Shown here piece by piece: positions 13,791 to 23,232 of a DNA stretch of 64,000 bases (position 1 is its first letter; each line of letters opens with the position of its first letter). Source of the DNA: Paraglaciecola mesophila (lineage in GTDB: Bacteria > Pseudomonadota > Gammaproteobacteria > Enterobacterales > Alteromonadaceae); NCBI RefSeq assembly GCF_009906955.1, contig NZ_CP047656.1, forward strand, positions 4,463,001 through 4,527,000, written 5' to 3'. A program made the translations under genes and the position numbers. The notes under the pieces were generated by a model, which had not been told where the DNA came from, did no database searches, and saw only the letters and a list, made by a program, of their open reading frames with translations.

Positions 13791-16700
13791 TTAATTTTCG
13801 ATTTCAGCCGCTATATGTCTATATTCGCTCAACGTCTCTTTCGTTGTAAGAGTAAGTAATAAATGTTTCATCCGTATGTCTCCTAGCACCAATCTCCCCC
13901 TTGTTTTTACTTGTTCAGATATTAATTCAATTTTTTCTTTTCTATAGATAGAAATGAAATGAACAAAGTCTAAGGCAATATAATCGCCTGGTATTGTATA
14001 TAAAACATCTTCATTGAATTTTGTTTTATCACAACCTAATAATTTAGGGATAATAAATGACGGTGAAGATAAGCTTAAACAACATCTTATTAGTAAAAAA
14101 GTTGTTGATACTAAGTTGTTCACTACAGATTCATCATTTATATTGGGTTTAGCAAGTAGCATCACATTATTAAAAGGATTTTTCCGAACATCATTAGATG
14201 TCGTTAGGCTAATAGTGTTTATGAGGCCTTTTTTACTTGAATTTTTCGAATTCTCTTCATAAACGACATAGTCGAAATCTTTCGTTTTGTATTCCTTGAT
14301 TGGACTTTTAGTAAAGTAAATATTATTTATAAATGGAAAATGAACTTTTAAATTCCATTTGATGCTATTTTCAAAATTAGGATCTTTAGTAACGATTAAT
14401 ATTGACCTGCCGAATCCCACTTCTTCTAAGTATTTAGATTCTCTCTTCCAAACATTGAAGCCTGATGTATCAAAATATTTTGTATTTTTAGAGAAACACA
14501 AAAACTCTTTTAAATTCCTGAGTAAATTAGCCCATTTGGATGTGGCAGTAATGCAAAGTTCAACACTTTTAAATCTCTCTGAATGTTGAAGTGAAAGTTT
14601 TGTAAAAATCGCATTGGCATAGTTTACCGTACCATACATGTAATAAAACAGCAGAGAGCGGCCCGTCTGATAAGAATCAAACAGTAACTCTTTTTGAGCA
14701 TTAATCAGCTTATTTATATCGCCAGGTGTTGATAAGTGTTCCTCAACCAACTCTTGAAGTTGCTGCACTTCTTCAAGCATTAATTCATGTGAGAATTGCT
14801 TTTCATATTTTTCGATAAAGTGGGTACTGTGCTTGGTTGAGAAAACCTTTTTATGCAGTTTTTCCAAAGCATGGTCACGCTCATCATTGCTCGCCATGAT
14901 GAGTAGATTATCGATCTCAAGTGGGGTTGTTCCTTTAATTCTCGCCCCGTCGCTACAATTGTAGAAGGTTTGTTCTTTCGGCTTTCGGTGGGTGACTTGC
15001 TCGATGACCTGCCGTGATACTTTAAACTCATGTTTAGTATTTACCTTAGGCCTAAAATTACCTGGTACAACAAGTGAGGTGATATTACCGGCAGAGTAAT
15101 CATAGGTTTCTTTGCCATCTTCTTGGTAATAGCCAGAAGACTTCGAGTGGTGATGATTAACATCAACAAAACCTAAATCCACACCCATTAAATAAATATG
15201 GTTAAAGCCCAGTACACTAATGATGTTAGTCACAAAATTACTAACAGTGGGGAACGATTGCTGAAGCACTTCAAAGTGCTGCTTACCGAGCACACTCAAT
15301 GCTGACACGGTCGATGATTCACCTTCTTTAAATGCGACGAGTACATCTTTGTATAATTCACAGGTGTCTGGGTGAATCCCGTTACAGGAAATAAGCGTTA
15401 TTTCCTTTAAGTAGTCAAGATCACCTATTAGCACAGGCCAATCATAGGTGCTGCGATTTTGTTCTATTTCCGCATGGAAATCGGGCGTGATGCCGTTTTT
15501 ATATAAGGCTTGAAGGGCAGTACCGCAGCTAATAACTATCGATTGGTTACGCCATTCTTTAATGGCTTCGAGAGACATATCTAAAGAAGGGCCATTGCCT
15601 ATGATAAAAACTGGTACTTCTTTATCTTTATAACTTAAATACTGCGATGGTTTATTCATGAGTACTGGGTAATCGCGCCTGAACCCTTCTTTCATATGTT
15701 CGATCCCATAATACGCATGATCGAAGTATTCCCCCATAGAGATAACCACTTGTAGTTGTTCTCTAAGCTGCGCTATGGCGCTATTAAGTGAGGCGTTGTA
15801 GTAGCTTTGATAGAAGTAGGTATTGTTTAAAATATAGGGGCCAATGGAGTGAAACTGATTTAATAAGTCGTTAAATAAGTGCGTGCCGTCATCCCCTACA
15901 TTTAGGTAAATTCGCGTGTCACTGGCTTCTATTTTTGTGAAAATTGCATGCCAGTCGATGGCGAATAATGATGCGTAAAAGAAGTCAGGATTTGGCTCAC
16001 AGATAAATAATTTTTCTACCGAATGTTCGTCCAGTAACTTTTCGAGCTGATACCCAACGCCTAAACCAAACATAATGATAGAAGCGATTGTATCGGGTAA
16101 CTCGCCTATTTGTTCTTCTGCTTCTTTTAATAATTCTTGAGTTTCGTTAACGAACTGGTAGTGAAGGTAATGTGCCAGCTTGGTGCCCTTGTAGCCAAGT
16201 ACAAGACCGTCTTTGTTAGGCTGCTCATTAAAATTTTCCAAGTTCCAATCACAATCTTGCTTTGGTGAGCTGCCGTACCACGGGTGCAGTCCTATAGCTT
16301 TTACAACATTGATTTCTTGATTTTGGTTCTGGATCGGTAGCCAAATCTGCGGTGTATAATCTTTATATTGCTGATAAATATTTGGGAAATATTTTTTGAA
16401 AGCCAACAAGTTTTGCTCAAATAGGTTATTTTGAGTAGATACATTTTCATGCGCAGTTAAGTCTAATTTAGGTGCCCAAGACGGCACAAATTCTAAGTGA
16501 CTTTTATGTTGTTTAATATTGAAGCCACTATTATTTATATCCTCCCAACTGCGATGACAGATATCATGATAAATCGTGTCAAACACCTCTTGGTTGTAAT
16601 GTTTATAGAGATGAAAGCTGTCGATTGAAATGTGTTCTCTTAACTCGTTGATGTCCGTTAGTAAATCTCGTCCATCCTTCTCAATTTGTAAAAATAGCGC

Positions 16701-17294
16701 CGTGCCTTTTGCTTTGGCTAACGCAAAGATATCCGCCCATGATACTGCCATAGTTGAGCACTGAAAGTACTGGAGTTCAGGTTCGTAAACTATCAGGTTT
16801 TTAATCGTTCTCGCTTCAAGCAACTGAATAATATGCAAACCAAGACCACACCCTAATACAACAAGACATTCCACTTCGTCTGGCATTGGCTTGAGGGCTT
16901 GCTCGGTTTTAAAACTTGGTAGTTGCTTAAAATCTAACGGGTTTTCCGAGGTTTCAACTAAATTCGTTTTCTTTTTAGTGTCGGTAAAATCAACACAGGG
17001 GCAATGGTTTAGCGTTTGCGCAACCTGTTGCTGTATCTCTTCGCTTGGGTGAAAGCCGTAAAATGTTCTGCCTATCCCATAATCAACAATATTGGTTTCG
17101 CCCCATTTATTCATGAATAAAGAAAGATTATAAAGTTGTGAATCTTTGATCAAAGGAAGAAGTGAAGGGATGTTGCGCAAAAATGCGTTAACGCTTTCAT
17201 TGCGGTTTTTAACAATACTTTTTGCCAATTGGTCATCAAGTAAAGTTTGTTTTTCTTCATCTTTTTCTAAATGCAGGCGAATATTTTTTAACAT
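13791..17294 (-). CDS. Maf-type motility accessory factor (flagellin glycosyltransferase)
   Basis: A 1167-residue protein of the Maf/DUF115 family, which transfers nonulosonic or other sugars to flagellin in the cytoplasm before export. Two related Rossmann-like units occur, at 141-250 (LVVLGCGLGLHIIQLL..YEPELQYF) and 402-520 (IIMFGLGVGYQLEKLL..CEPNPDFFYA). The MptE-like core follows at 558-790 (VPVFIIGNGPSLDMSLEAI, then VISCGTALQALYKNGITPDF). The tail from about 880 has no recognised domain. The protein is longer than Maf proteins I know, usually some 450-900 residues. It sits divergent to flagellin, consistent with flagellin being its target. By hand count the stretch encoding the last ~270 residues (13,800-14,580) is about 28% GC against nearer 38% upstream, suggesting a junction inside the gene. 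Start ATG reads from 17294 downward. Confidence 0.85.
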   Translation of the reverse strand: MLKNIRLHLEKDEEKQTLLDDQLAKSIVKNRNESVNAFLRNIPSLLPLIKDSQLYNLSLFMNKWGETNIVDYGIGRTFYGFHPSEEIQQQVAQTLNHCPCVDFTDTKKKTNLVETSENPLDFKQLPSFKTEQALKPMPDEVECLVVLGCGLGLHIIQLLEARTIKNLIVYEPELQYFQCSTMAVSWADIFALAKAKGTALFLQIEKDGRDLLTDINELREHISIDSFHLYKHYNQEVFDTIYHDICHRSWEDINNSGFNIKQHKSHLEFVPSWAPKLDLTAHENVSTQNNLFEQNLLAFKKYFPNIYQQYKDYTPQIWLPIQNQNQEINVVKAIGLHPWYGSSPKQDCDWNLENFNEQPNKDGLVLGYKGTKLAHYLHYQFVNETQELLKEAEEQIGELPDTIASIIMFGLGVGYQLEKLLDEHSVEKLFICEPNPDFFYASLFAIDWHAIFTKIEASDTRIYLNVGDDGTHLFNDLLNQFHSIGPYILNNTYFYQSYYNASLNSAIAQLREQLQVVISMGEYFDHAYYGIEHMKEGFRRDYPVLMNKPSQYLSYKDKEVPVFIIGNGPSLDMSLEAIKEWRNQSIVISCGTALQALYKNGITPDFHAEIEQNRSTYDWPVLIGDLDYLKEITLISCNGIHPDTCELYKDVLVAFKEGESSTVSALSVLGKQHFEVLQQSFPTVSNFVTNIISVLGFNHIYLMGVDLGFVDVNHHHSKSSGYYQEDGKETYDYSAGNITSLVVPGNFRPKVNTKHEFKVSRQVIEQVTHRKPKEQTFYNCSDGARIKGTTPLEIDNLLIMASNDERDHALEKLHKKVFSTKHSTHFIEKYEKQFSHELMLEEVQQLQELVEEHLSTPGDINKLINAQKELLFDSYQTGRSLLFYYMYGTVNYANAIFTKLSLQHSERFKSVELCITATSKWANLLRNLKEFLCFSKNTKYFDTSGFNVWKRESKYLEEVGFGRSILIVTKDPNFENSIKWNLKVHFPFINNIYFTKSPIKEYKTKDFDYVVYEENSKNSSKKGLINTISLTTSNDVRKNPFNNVMLLAKPNINDESVVNNLVSTTFLLIRCCLSLSSPSFIIPKLLGCDKTKFNEDVLYTIPGDYIALDFVHFISIYRKEKIELISEQVKTRGRLVLGDIRMKHLLLTLTTKETLSEYRHIAAEIEN

Positions 17295-17418
17295 GGTTCA
17301 CTTAATTTTACAGTTGCTGTGATGATTACGGACATACGGCTTAAGCGCAAACCTAAACTTCTTCATGCTACAAAGCGCTAAATACGTAGTGAAGAGTCAT
17401 AGTTCATGTATTCGCATT

Positions 17419-17434
17419 AGCAATAATCAGGCCG
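17419..17434 (-). promoter_or_regulatory. candidate sigma-54 promoter for maf
   Basis: On the minus strand the sequence reads CGGCCT-GATTA-TTGCT, against the consensus TGGCAC-N5-TTGCW. The GG and GC are 12 bases apart as required and the -12 half is perfect, but only three of six bases of the -24 half match. It would give a leader of roughly 110 bases before the maf start. Confidence 0.35.
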
Positions 17435-17592
17435 CTTTACCGCTAATAATTTGACACAAAGCTTACATAAGCATTTGAAGAAAAGACAGATTTCTAAAAC
17501 GATTCTACATTGGGCTTTGCCTCGTTAATTATAAGAACGGTATGGAACCCAGTGTAGACGTATCATCAAATATACTTTGCATTGCTTACTTT

Positions 17593-17608
17593 TTGCACCG
17601 AATTTGCT
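17593..17608 (+). promoter_or_regulatory. weak sigma-54-like promoter for flagellin
   Basis: TTGCAC-CGAAT-TTGCT matches TGGCAC-N5-TTGCW at all but one position, but the mismatch falls in the near-invariant GG. Spacing is correct. It would start transcription near 17619, about 45 bases before the flagellin ATG. No FliA-type TAAAG-N15-GCCGATAA site was found in the 369-base interval 17295-17663. The rest of that interval, upstream to maf, shows nothing else I can name. Confidence 0.4.
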
Positions 17609-17663
17609 AAGCTGAACCAGGGTTTTGAGAGATGGTAGAGGTACTGTCTCTAGGAGAAAGAAT

Positions 17664-18467
17664 ATGATTAATTTAAATACAGAGTCTAATTCATCTTTGT
17701 TGCAACAGGTGCAACAAAAACAAGAATCAATCTTTGAAAAATTAGCATCAGGTAAAAAAGTAAATAGCGCCGCTGATGGTGCAGCTGCGCAGCAAATTAT
17801 TGATAGACTAACTACGCAAGTAGAAGGTAATCGTCAGTCTGTAGCTAACGCTTATGATGGCGTATCATTAACCCAAGTAGCAGAAGGTGGTTTGTCGGGT
17901 ATTAATGATGATGTGAGTCGTATTCGTGAATTGTCAGTTCAAGCCGGCAATGGCATTTTAAGTGATTCTGACCGCCAAGCGATTCAAGCCGAAGTATCGC
18001 AATTGCAAGAAAATATCTCACAAACAATCGAACAAACCGAATTTGGTGGGCAACCGTTATTAAGTAACAACGGTAATATTGAGTTTCAAATTGGGGCTAA
18101 CGCAGGGCAAAAAATTGGTGTTGCTACTCAAGATATTGCAGCTAATTTAACTGACGTGTTAAACGTCGACCTATCAACTGCACAAGGGGCGGAAGACGCA
18201 CTTGTCGTAGCCGATGAAGCCGCAGAGTTTGTTGGCGCAGCCAGAGCTGATTTGGGCGCAACGCAGAATCAGTTTGAAAGCGCTGCTCGTAACCTAACCC
18301 AGTCTAATGTGAATATTGCGGCAGCGCGCAGTCGTATACAGGATACTGATTACGCACAAGCAACAGCAGATAGCGCAGCGGCTAATATCTTAGGGCAAGC
18401 AAGTATTTCGGTGCAGGCTCAAGCTAATCAGCAGCAAGGGCAAGTTCTTAGCTTACTTAATGGATAA
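17664..18467 (+). CDS. flagellin, divergent short type
   Basis: A 267-residue filament protein. The N-terminal D0/D1 helix region has FEKLASGKKVNSAADGAAAQQIIDRL, the equivalent of the usual RLSSGxRINSAxDDAAG motif, and VSRIRELSVQAGNG; the C-terminal helix has ALVVADEAAEFVGAARADLGATQN and IQDTDYAQATA. These ends polymerise and are recognised for export. The middle is short (GQPLLSNNGNIEFQIGANAGQ), so there is almost no variable D2/D3 domain. The first 20 residues (MINLNTESNSS..) differ from the common MAxxVNTNxxSLxAQ start. The frame opens at 17625, but the ATG at 17664 has AGGAG seven bases upstream. It lies divergent from maf, so it is the likely glycosylation target. A terminator follows at 18563. 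Confidence 0.85.
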   Translation: MINLNTESNSSLLQQVQQKQESIFEKLASGKKVNSAADGAAAQQIIDRLTTQVEGNRQSVANAYDGVSLTQVAEGGLSGINDDVSRIRELSVQAGNGILSDSDRQAIQAEVSQLQENISQTIEQTEFGGQPLLSNNGNIEFQIGANAGQKIGVATQDIAANLTDVLNVDLSTAQGAEDALVVADEAAEFVGAARADLGATQNQFESAARNLTQSNVNIAAARSRIQDTDYAQATADSAAANILGQASISVQAQANQQQGQVLSLLNG

Positions 18468-18562
18468 TAACGAGGCCCGTAGTACTGTCTCGCGATTAAA
18501 ACGATTCCATTTAGAGCACAATTCGTACAGTAACGATCACCATGCCCTAGGCATATAAAACG

Positions 18563-18584
18563 AAAAGGCCGTCACGGCCTTTTT
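18563..18584 (+). terminator. rho-independent terminator after flagellin
   Basis: A nine-base-pair stem AAAAGGCCG / CGGCCTTTT around a TCA loop, with a T run. It lies about 95 bases after the flagellin stop. The remaining interval to flrA (18585-18793) is AT-rich and shows no gene. Confidence 0.85.
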
Positions 18585-18793
18585 AGTTGTTTTTTTGTAC
18601 ATTTAAATCCATCATAGATATTAACCATTAGTGGTATGATAATTTTTTAACTTATTGTTATTAAACATTTTTTATTTTAAATTCCTCAGGCGTTACATTT
18701 AGGTCTCATTCCTCTATTGCTATCCACCAATGAATGGTTAAAATTAAAACCAGAAGTAAAACAGTCAATTAACATGATTATATTGAGGGATGC

Positions 18794-20224
18794 ATGAGTA
18801 ATATTCTGATTATCAGTGGGCGACCCACGCTCGGGCATAATCTGAACACAATATTGACCTTTCTCGGTGAAAGCAGCACAGCTATCGCCTTCGAGCAAGC
18901 CGTCAGTACGCTAAAATCTCACCCTGTTTTTGATGCTGTTTTAATCGATGCATTAGACATGGAGCTAGCAGGGGAGTTGTGTGATAAATTTCCCCAGCAG
19001 CCGTTTATTCTTGTTGATAGCAAAGATGCTAATTTTACCTCTGGTGCTAACCGGGTTGGGGCCGTTGATGAAGCGGTAACGTACCCCTTATTAACGCAAA
19101 TGTTGCATCGATGCCAAGAGCATCGTCGTATGCAACCCAACCGCAATACTACGCCGCAAAACAAAACCAAACTGTTTCGTAGTTTGGTCGGTAAAAGTAA
19201 TCAAATCCAAAACGTACGCCATCTTATTGAGCAGGTCGCGCCAACTGACGCCAATGTACTGATTTTAGGTGAATCCGGAACCGGTAAAGAGGTGATAGCG
19301 CGTAATGTGCATTACCTTTCAAAGCGAGGTACTAACCCTTTTATTCCGGTCAACTGTGGCGCTATTCCTGGTGAGCTTCTTGAGAGCGAATTATTTGGCC
19401 ATGAGAAAGGCGCATTTACCGGGGCGATTGGGGCCAGAAAAGGCCGCTTTGAATTAGCTGAAGGTGGTACGCTGTTTCTTGACGAAATAGGCGACATGCC
19501 ACTGCAAATGCAAGTAAAATTGCTGCGTGTTTTGCAGGAACGCACCTATGAGCGCGTCGGTGGAATGAAACCCATTCGTTGTGATGTACGAGTTGTTGCG
19601 GCGACTCACCGCAACCTTGAAGAAATGATCGAACAGGGGCGTTTTCGCGAAGATTTGTATTATCGTTTAAATGTGTTTCCAATTGATAGTCCCGCGTTGC
19701 GTGAGCGTCATGAAGATATTCCTTTACTCTTGCAAGAGCTTGTCTCACGTATGGAACGTGAAAACGCACAGATCAAGTTTACCGAAAACGCCATGAAGTC
19801 GTTGATGGAGCATAGTTGGGCGGGTAACGTCCGCGAACTGTCTAATTTGGTTGAGCGTCTAATGATTTTGTATCCTAACCAACTTATTGATGTAGGTGAC
19901 TTACCACATAAATATCGCCATTTAGCCGTAGATGACTACGAGCCTGATTACCCAGAAGAGTTACTTGAGCGCGAAGCACTTAATGCTTTGTTTTCAGCTG
20001 ACGCAGAGTCTGAAGATGACGCTTTCGAAGAGAGCAGCACGTCTACCGAATTACCCCCAGAGGGCATTAATCTTAAAGAGTATATTTCAGAGATGGAAGT
20101 TAGCTTAATTTCCCAAGCACTCGAGCAACAAGATTGGGTGGTTGCGCGCTCAGCTGAAGTACTTGGTATGCGCCGAACCACCTTAGTAGAAAAGATGCGT
20201 AAGTACGATATTAGCAAAGCGTAA
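18794..20224 (+). CDS. flrA: sigma-54-dependent master flagellar activator FlrA (FleQ)
   Basis: A 476-residue bacterial enhancer-binding protein that starts the polar flagellar cascade. Residues 1-115 are a degenerate receiver: the acidic pair that binds Mg in true receivers is replaced by Ser8-Gly9, as in FleQ-type proteins that are not phosphorylated. The AAA+ domain has Walker A GESGTGKE at 159-166, GAFTGA at 206-211 for sigma-54 contact, and LFLDEIGDMP. The C-terminus has a Fis-type helix-turn-helix (DWVVARSAEVLGMRRTTLVEKM). FleQ homologues bind cyclic di-GMP and are held by FleN/FlhG, which is encoded at 40756. ATG at 18794 with GAGGG upstream. Order flrA-flrB-flrC matches Vibrio and Shewanella. 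Confidence 0.95.
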   Translation: MSNILIISGRPTLGHNLNTILTFLGESSTAIAFEQAVSTLKSHPVFDAVLIDALDMELAGELCDKFPQQPFILVDSKDANFTSGANRVGAVDEAVTYPLLTQMLHRCQEHRRMQPNRNTTPQNKTKLFRSLVGKSNQIQNVRHLIEQVAPTDANVLILGESGTGKEVIARNVHYLSKRGTNPFIPVNCGAIPGELLESELFGHEKGAFTGAIGARKGRFELAEGGTLFLDEIGDMPLQMQVKLLRVLQERTYERVGGMKPIRCDVRVVAATHRNLEEMIEQGRFREDLYYRLNVFPIDSPALRERHEDIPLLLQELVSRMERENAQIKFTENAMKSLMEHSWAGNVRELSNLVERLMILYPNQLIDVGDLPHKYRHLAVDDYEPDYPEELLEREALNALFSADAESEDDAFEESSTSTELPPEGINLKEYISEMEVSLISQALEQQDWVVARSAEVLGMRRTTLVEKMRKYDISKA

Positions 20225-20304
20225 CGTCCAACATTTCACCTCGTTTCGACAAAAAAATGACACATAAATTCCTCTAACTATCTGATTAATAATAAATATT
20301 TTTA

Positions 20305-20320
20305 TGGCACAGGATGTGCT
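20305..20320 (+). promoter_or_regulatory. sigma-54 promoter of flrBC
   Basis: TGGCAC-AGGAT-GTGCT: the -24 half is a perfect match and the -12 half differs at its first base; the GG and GC are 12 bases apart. It lies about 50 bases before the flrB ATG. In Vibrio flrBC transcription is known to depend on sigma-54 and FlrA, which fits. Confidence 0.75.
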
Positions 20321-20368
20321 TATCTAAACGCTATATTCAATCTGTCTAAGTTTTGACGTGAGGAACAT

Positions 20369-21553
20369 ATGGCATTCAGTAATTTACAGACCCTAACGGC
20401 TAACCAGGCATCAGTTTCAACTGGGGCTGTCATATCCTTTTCAAACGCTGTTGATGGCAATTGCGTTTCTGATGCCAATAGTACAATTGAAACCACTCAA
20501 GACATTCAAGCGTTACGCCAACAAGCCACTAGATTGGAGCATCTATTACAAGTAATGCCCGCAGGTGTAGTGGTACTCGATGGAAAGGGGCACGTGAAGC
20601 AGGCAAATCAGCTCGCCAAGTCACTGCTAGGAGAGCCTCTAGAAGGGCAGGTGTGGCGAAATATCATCAAGCGTTCCTTTAAACCCCAAGCTGACGATGG
20701 TCACGAAGTGTCTCTGTTTGATGGTAGAAAAGTAAAATTGTCTATTACGCCTTTGGTGAACGAACCTGGTCAATTAATTGTTCTTACGGATCTCACCGAA
20801 ACACGTCAACTACAACAGCGTATTGGTCATCTACAGAAGTTATCTTCCCTCGGGAAGATGGTTGCTTCATTGGCTCATCAAATTCGTACTCCTCTAACTG
20901 CTGCGATGCTCTATGCGGCTAACCTATCCAGTGGTGATTTAGCCAAGGAGTCGCGTCAACGTTTCAGTGACAAATTACTATCGCGTTTACGTGACTTAGA
21001 AGCGCAGGTCAATGACATGTTACTTTTCGCCAAAAGTGGAAATGAGCAAGTACTAGCGGATATTTCTCTCGAAGAAATGATGCTAGAGGTAAAAGCGGGC
21101 AGTGAGGCCATGCTCAATAAAAGCAACGGTAGCTTAGATGTGATTTTACCGGAGCCGAATATTCACTTTGTAGGTAATAAAACCGCCCTAAGTGGAGCAT
21201 TACAAAATTTAATTCACAATGCGTTGATCGCACGGCCAGATGGTGCGCATATTGTTTTCAGCGCCGAGCGTGATGCGCACAAGCCCGATTGCATGCGGTT
21301 AACGGTTACAGACAACGGACCTGGGATCCCAGCGGACAAAATTAAACATATTTTTGAACCTTTTTTCACTACGCGCAGCCAAGGCACAGGTCTGGGCTTG
21401 GCGGTAGTAAAAACAGTCGTTCAGTCTCATCAAGGGGAAGTGCAGGCGTTTAATTTAGTTTCTGGCGGCGCATGTTTTTCTATCGTATTACCCATTTTAA
21501 CGCGAACCGCAGATGAAAAAGTATCTGCCGTTACTGCCAATATTCACGCTTAA
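20369..21553 (+). CDS. flrB: flagellar sensor histidine kinase FlrB (FleS)
   Basis: A 394-residue cytosolic histidine kinase without membrane segments. A PAS domain covers about 56-145 (LLQVMPAGVVVLDGKGHVKQAN). The dimerisation/phosphoacceptor helix has SLAHQIRTPLTA with His170. The ATPase domain shows LIHNALIARP (N box), DNGPGIP and FEPFFTTRSQGTGLGLAVV. It phosphorylates FlrC, encoded by the next gene. GAGGA lies upstream of the ATG. Confidence 0.93.
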   Translation: MAFSNLQTLTANQASVSTGAVISFSNAVDGNCVSDANSTIETTQDIQALRQQATRLEHLLQVMPAGVVVLDGKGHVKQANQLAKSLLGEPLEGQVWRNIIKRSFKPQADDGHEVSLFDGRKVKLSITPLVNEPGQLIVLTDLTETRQLQQRIGHLQKLSSLGKMVASLAHQIRTPLTAAMLYAANLSSGDLAKESRQRFSDKLLSRLRDLEAQVNDMLLFAKSGNEQVLADISLEEMMLEVKAGSEAMLNKSNGSLDVILPEPNIHFVGNKTALSGALQNLIHNALIARPDGAHIVFSAERDAHKPDCMRLTVTDNGPGIPADKIKHIFEPFFTTRSQGTGLGLAVVKTVVQSHQGEVQAFNLVSGGACFSIVLPILTRTADEKVSAVTANIHA

Positions 21554-21572
21554 AAGGCGAGGAGTTAAATTT

Positions 21573-22916
21573 ATGTCTCAAACAACAATTTTAATTGTCG
21601 AAGATGATGCTGGTTTGCGCGAAGCTTTGGTAGATACACTCTTGCTCGGCGGATATACAGTGCTAGAAGCTGACTGTGCCGAGCGTGGCTTGATGATGAT
21701 GAATCAGGAATCAGTTGATTTAGTGGTAAGCGACATTCAAATGGGTGAAATGAGCGGTTTGTCTTTACTACGGAGTTTAAAAAATAAGTATCCAAATGTA
21801 CCTGTGTTGCTGATGACCGCTTATGCCACAATTGATGATGCGGTCTCGGCAATGCGCGACGGTGCAACAGATTATTTGTCAAAGCCATTTGCGCCTGAAG
21901 TGCTGCTTAACTTAGTGGGTCGCTATGCTCCTGCGCAGAAAGTGCTGTCGTACGACCCCATAGTCGCTGACCCTAGTAGCGTTAAATTATTGCAACTGGC
22001 CCAGCGTGTTGCGCGTTCAGATGCAACGGTAATGGTGCTTGGGCCAAGTGGTTCCGGTAAAGAAGTACTGGCGCGCTATATTCATGATCAATCTGACCGC
22101 GCAGAACAGCCATTTGTCGCAATTAATTGCGCGGCTATCCCTGAAAATATGCTAGAGGCTACCTTATTCGGCTATGAAAAAGGGGCCTTTACAGGCGCTA
22201 TTCAAGCCTGCCCGGGTAAGTTCGAGCAAGCCCAAGGAGGCACTATATTGCTTGATGAAATAAGTGAAATGGACTTAGGCTTGCAGGCAAAACTATTGCG
22301 CGTGCTTCAAGAGAAAGAAGTAGAACGTTTAGGTAGTCGCAAAATGATCCCGCTAGATGTGAGGGTAGTTGCAACAAGTAACCGCAATATTCGCCAAACA
22401 GTTGATGATGGTCTATTCCGAGAAGATTTATACTATCGCTTAAATGTGTTCCCGTTGACATGGGCACCCCTTGACAAACGTCCTGGTGACATAGTCCCAC
22501 TGGCTGAGCATTTGGTGGCTCGCCACCGTGGAAAGCAGGGAGCCGCTGCACTTGGCTTTTCTTCATCTGCGCGCAGTAAAATGCTACAACACAATTGGCC
22601 AGGTAATGTTCGAGAACTAGAAAACGTTGTGCAACGGGCCCTCATTTTATGTGACGGGGAAAAGATTGAGGCAGATGATCTTATGCTTGAGTCTATTGAA
22701 AGTGATTTGAGCCATACTCAAGAACCTGTGACAGAAGAAGACGAAAGTAAGCTAGGCTCAGAGCTTCGTCAGCAAGAGCATCAAATCATTCTTGATACTT
22801 TACAATCTTGCCAAGGCCGCCGAAAAGACGTCGCGGAGCGCCTTGGTATAAGCCCACGTACGTTACGCTACAAGCTTGCGAAAATGCGCGAAGTGGGTAT
22901 CGAATTGCCTGCGTAA
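21573..22916 (+). CDS. flrC: flagellar sigma-54 response regulator FlrC (FleR)
   Basis: A 447-residue NtrC-family response regulator. The receiver has the acidic residues at 10-12, phospho-acceptor Asp54 in VVSDIQMGEM and a conserved lysine in LSKPF. The AAA+ domain has Walker A GPSGSGKE (Pro in place of the more common Glu), GAFTGA and ILLDEISEMD. A Fis-type helix-turn-helix ends the protein (RRKDVAERLGISPRTLRYKL). When phosphorylated by FlrB it drives middle and late flagellar promoters. The open frame extends to 21513, but the ATG at 21573 with AGGAG eight bases upstream is the better start; it follows the flrB stop by 19 bases. Confidence 0.94.
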   Translation: MSQTTILIVEDDAGLREALVDTLLLGGYTVLEADCAERGLMMMNQESVDLVVSDIQMGEMSGLSLLRSLKNKYPNVPVLLMTAYATIDDAVSAMRDGATDYLSKPFAPEVLLNLVGRYAPAQKVLSYDPIVADPSSVKLLQLAQRVARSDATVMVLGPSGSGKEVLARYIHDQSDRAEQPFVAINCAAIPENMLEATLFGYEKGAFTGAIQACPGKFEQAQGGTILLDEISEMDLGLQAKLLRVLQEKEVERLGSRKMIPLDVRVVATSNRNIRQTVDDGLFREDLYYRLNVFPLTWAPLDKRPGDIVPLAEHLVARHRGKQGAAALGFSSSARSKMLQHNWPGNVRELENVVQRALILCDGEKIEADDLMLESIESDLSHTQEPVTEEDESKLGSELRQQEHQIILDTLQSCQGRRKDVAERLGISPRTLRYKLAKMREVGIELPA

Positions 22917-22977
22917 ACTCATAAGCATAACGCTATTGCGTAAGCACTGTGTTTGCTTGTCTAACTTGCTTTTTAAT

Positions 22978-23010
22978 CGGCCGCCTAACCTAAGAGCGGT
23001 CGTGTATTTT
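22978..23010 (+). terminator. possible terminator after flrC
   Basis: A seven-pair stem CGGCCGC / GCGGTCG (one G-U pair) with an 11-base loop, followed by TGTATTTT. The T run is weak. It lies in the 316-base interval 22917-23232, which also holds the fliE promoter and no gene. Confidence 0.35.
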
Positions 23011-23163
23011 AGCTCCTTTAAACCCCTGCTATTGTTCGAATAAAATTTACCGCGAGTTCTAATCAACCCAATCGCTCAATTTTCTCGCCATGTCAAGAAA
23101 CCGTCATCCCTGTATATCTCTTCAAATCTCATGTAACTGCATGAAATACATGGATTATTTTAT

Positions 23164-23179
23164 TGGCATCAACCTTGCT
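23164..23179 (+). promoter_or_regulatory. sigma-54 promoter of the fliE operon
   Basis: TGGCAT-CAACC-TTGCT, one mismatch to TGGCAC-N5-TTGCW, with the 12-base GG-GC spacing. It lies about 54 bases before the fliE ATG, giving a start of transcription near 23190. Confidence 0.8.
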
Positions 23180-23232
23180 TTTAACTGGTTGAGACTGAAT
23201 ACCGTCATCTTAATATTCGCCAGGAGCACATC

